A stretch of DNA of 18,923 nt. It comes from Rhodoferax sp. (GTDB lineage: Bacteria > Pseudomonadota > Gammaproteobacteria > Burkholderiales > Burkholderiaceae_C). Shown one piece after another: positions 14,239 to 18,923 of this stretch (positions are counted from its first letter, which is position 1; each line of letters starts with the position of its first letter). The DNA lies in NCBI GenBank assembly GCA_028292305.1, contig JAQGMQ010000024.1, positions 1 to 18,923 of the forward strand, read 5' to 3'. A program made the position numbers and the translations under genes. The notes under the pieces are model-generated. The model had not been told where the DNA came from. It worked only from the letters and a program-made list of their open reading frames with translations, and made no database searches.

Positions 14239-15048
14239 TCAAGCTCCCAGATAGATGCGGATGACGTCCGCGTTGGCACGCACCTTGTCGGGCGTGTCGC
14301 AAGCGACGACACGGCCGAAATCGATCGCCGTGACGCGGTCGCAGATGCGAAAGACGAAGTCAGTGTGGTGCTCGACCAGCAGCACGCCGATGCCCGCTTG
14401 CCGTAGCGTCGTCAGTACTTCGCCGAGGCTGTCGATTTCGTTGAAGCTCAGGCCGCCGGCCGGCTCGTCAAGCAGGATGAAGCGGGGGCGGCTTGCCAGC
14501 GCACGGGCAATCTCGAGAAAACGCTGCTCGCCATGTTCCAACACATCGGCGCGTTCGTCGATGGCATGTCCGAGGCCAATGCCCACCAGCAACTCGGCCG
14601 CCCGCTCCGACAATTCACGGTCCTCGCGCCGGGCCAGGGCAGACGAGAACATGCTGCCTACCATGCCGGCACGCAAGTCGCGCCAAGCGCCCAGCATCAC
14701 GTTCTCGAGAACACTGAGCGTAGGCAGAAGCCGCGGCGCCTGGAAAGTGCGGGCGACCCCGGCGAACGCCCGTCGCTGCACCGTTGCGCCCGTGAGATCT
14801 TCATCGCCAAGGTGGATGCTGCCCTGGTCCAGCGGGTAATAGCCGGTCAGGACGTTGAGCATCGTCGTCTTGCCGCTGCCGTTGGGTCCGATGAGCCCGT
14901 GGATCTCTCCAGGAAGCACGCGGATGGATGCGTCCGACAGCGCCGCCACGCCCCCGAAGTGTTTGGTCAAACCGCGCGCGTTGAATGCGCCGTCGGCAGC
15001 GACTGCCTCGTCAGGCGCCTCGCCCGCATGAACGGCGGCGCCGATCAT
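14239..15048 (-). CDS. livG: ABC importer ATPase, LivG type
   Basis: A 269-residue ATPase subunit with Walker A GPNGSGKTT (54-62), the branched-chain-specific RTFQAPRLLPTLSVLENVM segment, signature LEHGEQRFLEIARAL (Glu-His in place of Leu-Ser-Gly, common in LivG), Walker B FILLDEPAGGL and H-loop VEHHTDFVF. An extra 25-residue N-terminal lead precedes the conserved core. The ATG at 15048 overlaps the livM stop (ATGA), showing translational coupling. It pairs with LivF at the inner face of the inner membrane to drive import of the substrate bound by LivK. Confidence 0.95.
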   Translation of the reverse strand: MIGAAVHAGEAPDEAVAADGAFNARGLTKHFGGVAALSDASIRVLPGEIHGLIGPNGSGKTTMLNVLTGYYPLDQGSIHLGDEDLTGATVQRRAFAGVARTFQAPRLLPTLSVLENVMLGAWRDLRAGMVGSMFSSALARREDRELSERAAELLVGIGLGHAIDERADVLEHGEQRFLEIARALASRPRFILLDEPAGGLSFNEIDSLGEVLTTLRQAGIGVLLVEHHTDFVFRICDRVTAIDFGRVVACDTPDKVRANADVIRIYLGA

Positions 15049-16145
15049 GCCGACTCCTTCCGAGGCGGCATTGGCTTCGCCAGGGCTGCGGCGAGCTGGG
15101 CCGGTTGCGGCACGATGGCGGCGGCACGCCGGCGTTCGCGGTGCCGGTCTACCCAGGCGCTGACCGCGCTGCCGATGCCTTTGGGTATCAGCAGCACCGA
15201 GACGAGCAGTAACACGCCGTACAGCAGATTGCCCATCTTGGCCAGGGGCGCGGCCACTTCGGGTAAAAGCGTGAGGATCACGGTGCCCGCGAAGGGCCCG
15301 ACGATGTTGCCATTGCCGCCGATGATGATGCAGATGAAGAAGAACATGCCAAGCTCGAACATGAAGGCTTCGGGCGTGATATAGCCTTGCAGCGAAGCAA
15401 ACAAGCCACCGGCAACCCCCGCCGTGACGCCGCTGAAGGTGAACACCGCCAGCTTCAGGCGAAAGACAGGTATGCCGACTGCCACCGCGGCGACTTCACT
15501 GTCACGCAGTGCGATCAGCCCGCGGCCCCACATCCTTCGACCAATGTTCCAGGCCAGCCAGGTTATCACCAGGGCGATGACCACGACCAAATAATAGAAA
15601 CCCCGTGCCGTATCGAAAGGCGCCTGAAACTGCGGAGCCGACATGCCGGCGCCGCCGCCCGTCAGCGTGTTGTGCGCCACCAGTTGTTCGGTGACGATCA
15701 GCGAAAACGCCAGCGTGGCCATCGCGAAATAGAAGCCGGGCAGACGCAGTGAGGGCAGGCCCAGCAGAAAACCGCAAACTCCGCCCAGCGCCCCGGCGAG
15801 CGCCATCGCCACTAGCGGATCGACGCCCCAACGCGCCGTGATGATGACCGTGGCATAGGCGCCAATGGCGAGCAAGCCGACGTGGCCCACCGAGAGCTGG
15901 CCAGCGAAACCGATGACCAGGTTCAACCCGGCGACCAGCACCCAGTAGATGCCGATGACGGTCAGCACATGCAGCTGGTATTCATTGCCGACGGCGAACG
16001 GCAAGATCAGGGCGATGAGCGGCGTGGCTCGCGCCAGCTGAAGGCGCAGGCCTGGCTTCGCGGGTTGTTTCGTCATTGGCTTTCCTGTCCGGGCCGATGC
16101 GGGTGCGAAGTCGTTGACTGAAGTACCTTCGTGCGCAACGCTCAT
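15045..16145 (-). CDS. livM: ABC importer permease, LivM type
   Basis: A 366-residue inner-membrane protein. After a hydrophilic 35-residue lead, membrane segments follow: LIALILPFAVG, IYWVLVAGLNLVIGFAGQLS, AMALAGALGGVCGFLLG, GFYYLVVVIALVITWLAW, GVTAGVAGGLFASL, FFICIIIGGNG and LLYGVLLLVSVLLI. The LNLVIGFAGQLSVGHVG motif and GRRMWGRGLIALRDSEVAAVAVGIP (coupling helix to the ATPases) are typical of LivM. ATG 16145 overlaps the livH stop (ATGA); a second Met (MTKQPAKPG) is the alternative start. Coding sequence extending further upstream belongs to livH in another frame. Confidence 0.93.
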   Translation of the reverse strand: MSVAHEGTSVNDFAPASARTGKPMTKQPAKPGLRLQLARATPLIALILPFAVGNEYQLHVLTVIGIYWVLVAGLNLVIGFAGQLSVGHVGLLAIGAYATVIITARWGVDPLVAMALAGALGGVCGFLLGLPSLRLPGFYFAMATLAFSLIVTEQLVAHNTLTGGGAGMSAPQFQAPFDTARGFYYLVVVIALVITWLAWNIGRRMWGRGLIALRDSEVAAVAVGIPVFRLKLAVFTFSGVTAGVAGGLFASLQGYITPEAFMFELGMFFFICIIIGGNGNIVGPFAGTVILTLLPEVAAPLAKMGNLLYGVLLLVSVLLIPKGIGSAVSAWVDRHRERRRAAAIVPQPAQLAAALAKPMPPRKESA

Positions 16146-17002
16146 ACAGGCCTCGCCACAGACTTGCCGAAGAGCCCGGCGGGTTTGACCAGCAACACGA
16201 GCAGCAGCAGTCCGACCGACACCGTCTGCTGGTATTCGGCCCCGAAAAAGTAGGTGCTGAAGGCGCTCAGCAGTCCGAGCAGCAGGCCACCGACCAGCGC
16301 GCCCAAATTGCTTCCCAGGCCACCCGCGGCTAGCGCAATGAAGCCGGAAAGCGTGAGCCACATGCCCAAAGCGAAAAACGCGAAGGTGAGCTGTCCGGCG
16401 GCAAAACCGGCGAGCGCGCCCAGCGCCCCGGCCATGGCGAAGGACATCGAGCGGATGCGGTCCACGGAGACGCCGCGCGCACGTGCCGCGAACGGGTCTT
16501 CGGCCACAGCGGTGAACACCCGCCCGAGCAGGGTGCGCCGGTAGAACCAGGAAAGACCGAGCGAGGCAATGACGGCCACGGCGATCGGAAGCCAATACTT
16601 CTGATCCCATAGGCCCGATGAAAAATCCTGCGCGATCAGGCGCGGAAACGGCTTCGGCTCGGTTCCCCACCATAGCGCCATGAGGTGCTGCACGATAGTG
16701 CCCAGGGCCAGAGTGCTCAGCACCCAAAGATGCTCGTTCCCGGAACGCAGCACGCGGCGGATAGCGATGAACTCGGTCAAAAAGCCGAAGACCGCCCCGA
16801 TCACAACCGCCATCGGCAGTGCGATCCAGGCCGACAGGCCGAGCCCCGAAATCATGTAGGCCCCGAACACGCCGCCCAACATCGCCATGTGGCCGGTTGT
16901 CAGCGACAGCACCTTAGAGGTGGAGTACATGATGTTGAAGACCATGGCGACGATGGCGTAGAGCGCGCCGGTGGCCAGACCGGTGACAAATGTGTTCAAC
17001 AT
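16142..17002 (-). CDS. livH: ABC importer permease, LivH type
   Basis: A 286-residue membrane protein beginning MLNTFVTGLATGALYAIVAM. Several hydrophobic segments follow (MAMLGGVFGAYMISGLGLSAW, ALPMAVVIGAVFGFLTEF, LSTLALGTIVQHLMAL, YWLPIAVAVIASLGLSW, SMSFAMAGALGALAGFAAG, VGLLLLVLLVKPAGLFG). The coupling sequence RTLLGRVFTAVAEDPFAARARGV matches the LivH family. I chose ATG 17002; a TTG at 17017 (adding five residues) is possible, and neither has a strong ribosome site. It lies 27 bases after livK. It forms the translocation channel with LivM. Confidence 0.92.
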   Translation of the reverse strand: MLNTFVTGLATGALYAIVAMVFNIMYSTSKVLSLTTGHMAMLGGVFGAYMISGLGLSAWIALPMAVVIGAVFGFLTEFIAIRRVLRSGNEHLWVLSTLALGTIVQHLMALWWGTEPKPFPRLIAQDFSSGLWDQKYWLPIAVAVIASLGLSWFYRRTLLGRVFTAVAEDPFAARARGVSVDRIRSMSFAMAGALGALAGFAAGQLTFAFFALGMWLTLSGFIALAAGGLGSNLGALVGGLLLGLLSAFSTYFFGAEYQQTVSVGLLLLVLLVKPAGLFGKSVARPV

Positions 17003-17029
17003 GACTTTGGTGAGCAATAGCCGCCGGGC

Positions 17030-18205
17030 TTACTTGGGTGCGAGCTTGAAGCTGCCGTCCTTGAACGTGTTCGCGATGTCGATGGCGATCTGGTCGTCGG
17101 CGAACCCGTCGCGCTTGTCCGGCGCGTAACTCAGCACCGACAGCACGGCCTTGAATCCCCGGGTTTCCTCAAGCGCTTTCTGGATCGCCGCCGGGTCAGT
17201 GGAACCGGCCGTGCGTATGCCATGTTCGGCCAGCTTCACCGCGTCGTAACCCAGCCCGATCCACCAGAAAAGAATGTCCACGTCCTTGCCGCCGAGCTTA
17301 GGGCGGATCTTGTCGAGCAACGCCTGGGTGCGCTCGGGCAGCTTGCCGCTTGCATCGTACGAAGTTGCCACATAACCCGAGCCGTACACGCCGTCCCAGT
17401 AGGTCGGCTTGTTGAGCAGTTGCTTGAGCGGCAGCGCCATGACCGATGGGTGTCCGATCACGGGTACGTCCCAGGCCGCATCGCCGCGCGCGTTCAACAG
17501 CCGCGCCAGCACGCCGGTGGCGGCCGACCATGGCATCAGTACATCGGCGCCGGCGGCCCGGGCCTTGGCAATCTCGTCGGACAGATCGGTCTTGTTTGGG
17601 TCGATCAGCACTGTGTAGACGGGCGTCACGCCTTTCTTCTTCAGGTCTTCGGTTGCCGTGCGCACGCTGACGGTACCGTAACCGGTGGTGTCGCCGATCA
17701 GCGCGATCTTCTTGCGCTTCAGCGAATTGATGACGTAGTCATCGGCGGCCGTGACCCATTGCGTGGTGGTGTTGATGACGCGAAAGGCGCGCGGGTACTT
17801 GGCCGGGTTCGTAAGTTCTTCGACCGCGCCGATCACGATGTTCGGCGTGCCGGTTCGGGCCACGAGGGGCACGGTGGCCAAGGCTTCGCCCGAGTTCACC
17901 GGGCCGATCATTATCTGCGCCTTGTCGGCATGCACCAGCTGCTGCGCGAAAGTGGCAGCCTTGTTCGGGTCTCCGGCGGTGTCGCGTGTCAATAGTTCGA
18001 GCTTTGCGCCGTTGATGCCGCCGGCCGCGTTGATCTCGTCGACCGCGAAGCGCACACCCTGGTCGATGCCGATCGCCGCTGTCGCAAGTGGTCCTGTCAA
18101 CGAAGCCATCCATCCGACACGGATGGGTTCCTTGGACTGTGCATGGCTCGTGGCGCATGCGATGCTCATGACCGAAACGGCCGCCCATCGGATGAATATC
18201 TTCAT
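17030..18205 (-). CDS. livK: ABC importer periplasmic binding protein, LivK type
   Basis: A 391-residue secreted receptor. The signal peptide runs MKIFIRWAAVSVMSIACATS with cleavage likely after SHA. The mature N-terminus RVGWMASLTGPLATAAIG, DEINAAGGINGAKLELLTRD and GPVNSGEALATVPLV fit type I periplasmic binding proteins of the branched-chain amino-acid group. The ligand pocket side chains have diverged from the Leu/Ile/Val sensors, and such proteins in Burkholderiales often bind aromatic or carboxylate compounds, so the amino-acid label should not be taken literally. ATG 18205 has GGAGA upstream in the minus direction; a further upstream frame adds only eleven unconvincing residues. First gene of the operon. 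Confidence 0.93.
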   Translation of the reverse strand: MKIFIRWAAVSVMSIACATSHAQSKEPIRVGWMASLTGPLATAAIGIDQGVRFAVDEINAAGGINGAKLELLTRDTAGDPNKAATFAQQLVHADKAQIMIGPVNSGEALATVPLVARTGTPNIVIGAVEELTNPAKYPRAFRVINTTTQWVTAADDYVINSLKRKKIALIGDTTGYGTVSVRTATEDLKKKGVTPVYTVLIDPNKTDLSDEIAKARAAGADVLMPWSAATGVLARLLNARGDAAWDVPVIGHPSVMALPLKQLLNKPTYWDGVYGSGYVATSYDASGKLPERTQALLDKIRPKLGGKDVDILFWWIGLGYDAVKLAEHGIRTAGSTDPAAIQKALEETRGFKAVLSVLSYAPDKRDGFADDQIAIDIANTFKDGSFKLAPK

Positions 18206-18240
18206 GTTTGTCTCCAGTTGGAACCGGCATCGCAACACCC

Positions 18241-18259
18241 GCGGCTCGGGCCGCTTTTT
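18241..18259 (+). terminator. plus-strand hairpin with T run
   Basis: GCGGC-TCGG-GCCGC at 18241-18254 is followed by TTTTT at 18255-18259 in the plus direction, the shape of an intrinsic terminator. No plus-strand gene is visible nearby, so it may stop antisense transcripts or, in the minus direction, act as a 5' leader hairpin of the livK mRNA. Confidence 0.4.
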
Positions 18260-18313
18260 GAGTCATCATCCGGTACCTTGGCATGTGACTTGTGTTGCTT
18301 GAAGAATGGTAAG

Positions 18314-18326
18314 ACAGATCGTCTGT
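18314..18326. promoter_or_regulatory. 13-bp palindrome ACAGA-TCG-TCTGT
   Basis: A perfect inverted repeat with a 3-base centre lies 109 bases upstream of the livK ATG, close to a weak -10-like TACCAT on the minus strand. Its size suits an IclR-family operator half or full site. Assignment to the operon's own IclR protein is inference. Confidence 0.4.
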
Positions 18327-18352
18327 GGGGTGCCGAAAACGCCTAAAAGCAG

Positions 18353-18369
18353 GGTTCGTCTTATGAACC
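18353..18369. promoter_or_regulatory. 17-bp interrupted palindrome GGTTC-N7-GAACC
   Basis: Arms GGTTC (18353-18357) and GAACC (18365-18369) are separated by seven bases, about 150 bases upstream of livK. Two palindromes in one gap fit an activator and a repressor site, or two sites for one dimeric regulator such as IclR. The link to a protein is inferred. Confidence 0.35.
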
Positions 18370-18405
18370 TTTTCTGAGCCGCTCTTCAGTGCCGGCCAGC
18401 CGCAT

Positions 18406-18923
18406 CTAGATTCTTGACAAGCCGCCAGCCAGCACCCGCACGGCATCGTGCGCCGCATGCACGGCATCGCCGATGCGCCCGATGGTCCGCGCGTCACCGA
18501 CGACCGCATGCACCACACCCGCCGCCCGCAGGGGTGCCACCAATACATCGCTGGACGCGCGGCCCTGGGCCATCACCAGCGCCGTGGCACGGAGGTCGAA
18601 ATCGTCCCCCTCGGCCAGTTGCAGGCTCACCCGGTCGCCATGAATGGCCGCAAGCGTGGTGAGCGGCATGATGCGGATATGACCATTGGCTGCAAGGCGC
18701 TTACGCAATTGCCGGCGGTACATCGGCTCAGCCGCCCGCGCCAGGTCGTCCAGCCGCGATCGGGTGACCAGCACCACGTGCCAGCCCGCGGCGGACAAAA
18801 ATTCCGCGGTCTCGCAGCCGGTTTCGCCGCCGCCATAAACGACGACCGGCAGCGGTGGCCCTTGATGCCCCGCGCCATTTGTGCCATCCGTGCCCTCCCG
18901 CCGCGGGAGCAGGGAGGTATCGA
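18406..18923 (-). CDS. Old-Yellow-Enzyme/2,4-dienoyl-CoA-reductase-type flavoprotein, C-terminal part (partial)
   Basis: The gene enters from the right edge and ends at the stop 18406-18408; 171 residues are in view. It shows a dinucleotide-binding motif PVVVYGGGETGCETAEFL followed by HVVLVTRS, and ends with VVGDARTIGRIGDAVHAAHD, the characteristic final helix region of FAD/NAD(P)-binding domains fused to OYE-type barrels. The N-terminal FMN barrel and iron-sulfur cluster would lie outside the window. Such enzymes reduce C=C bonds conjugated to a carbonyl. It is on the same strand as the operon and 200 bases upstream of livK, so it may belong to the same pathway although not clearly the same transcript. 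Confidence 0.75.
   Translation of the reverse strand, partial: DTSLLPRREGTDGTNGAGHQGPPLPVVVYGGGETGCETAEFLSAAGWHVVLVTRSRLDDLARAAEPMYRRQLRKRLAANGHIRIMPLTTLAAIHGDRVSLQLAEGDDFDLRATALVMAQGRASSDVLVAPLRAAGVVHAVVGDARTIGRIGDAVHAAHDAVRVLAGGLSRI

Larger units (their letters stand above)
18206..18405 (-). promoter_or_regulatory. regulatory region upstream of livK
   Basis: A 200-base gap separates the flavoprotein stop from livK, the only sizeable gap in the minus-strand gene run, so it most likely carries the operon promoter. It contains two palindromes (listed separately) and a hairpin with a T run on the plus strand. A TACCAT (minus strand, near 18303-18308) could be a weak -10, but I see no good -35. 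The promoter position is inferred, not shown. Confidence 0.5.

Noticed and set aside
15045..16727. A 560-codon minus-strand frame as one long LivM
   Set aside because: The first 194 codons overlap livH in another frame and contain no membrane-like sequence; the family start is at 16145, where it overlaps the livH stop.

Overview
The window reads as a high-GC betaproteobacterial chromosome (Burkholderiales-like: Bordetella, Achromobacter or Comamonadaceae type). The grounds are codon use, a Bug/TctC-type solute receptor, a telescoped Liv transporter set and integrative-element gene types common in that group. The genus is an inference from family types, not from a database match.

Left part, about 1-4450: a worn, mosaic piece of mobile DNA. 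It opens with the end of an IS5-family element (transposase N-terminus, minus strand) that appears to have landed in a small gene, with a candidate TTAG target. Next is an internal fragment of a C5-cytosine DNA methyltransferase that has lost both ends. An apparently intact MazE/MazF toxin-antitoxin pair follows on the plus strand. Three small genes lie downstream of it, and two of those are frame-broken putative membrane proteins; one starts with four copies of a 12-bp repeat encoding Arg-Leu-Leu-Glu. Convergent on the minus strand are remnants of a DUF3701-type tyrosine recombinase, an LPD7-domain protein and topoisomerase III. The topoisomerase reading frame runs into pieces of an SRAP (YedK/HMCES-like) gene and the C-terminus of an ATP-dependent DNA ligase of LigD type.

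Junction, about 4450-4678: no recognisable gene; a short hairpin lies downstream of the last operon gene.

Right part, 4679-18205: twelve genes all on the minus strand, mostly overlapping or spaced by less than 50 bases, so probably one long operon. In transcription order these are livK, livH, livM, livG and livF (branched-chain amino-acid type ABC importer), a metal-dependent cyclase/hydrolase, an IclR regulator, a PRISE-like enone reductase/SDR, a Bug/TctC periplasmic receptor, a thiolase-like protein without the usual N-terminal nucleophilic Cys, its DUF35 zinc-ribbon partner, an ADP-forming acyl-CoA synthetase, and a ketopantoate-reductase-like dehydrogenase. Upstream, across a 200-base regulatory gap with two palindromes, is the C-terminus of an Old-Yellow-Enzyme/2,4-dienoyl-CoA-reductase-type flavoprotein running off the window.

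Together the right part looks like a self-contained uptake-and-degradation cassette for an unidentified carbonyl- or enone-bearing, possibly cyclic, organic acid. Import would be through Liv and/or Bug, followed by C=C reduction (OYE, PRISE), ring or C-C hydrolysis (cyclase), CoA activation (ADP-forming synthetase), carbon-carbon cleavage (thiolase-like plus DUF35) and keto reduction, under IclR control. The substrate cannot be named from sequence alone.
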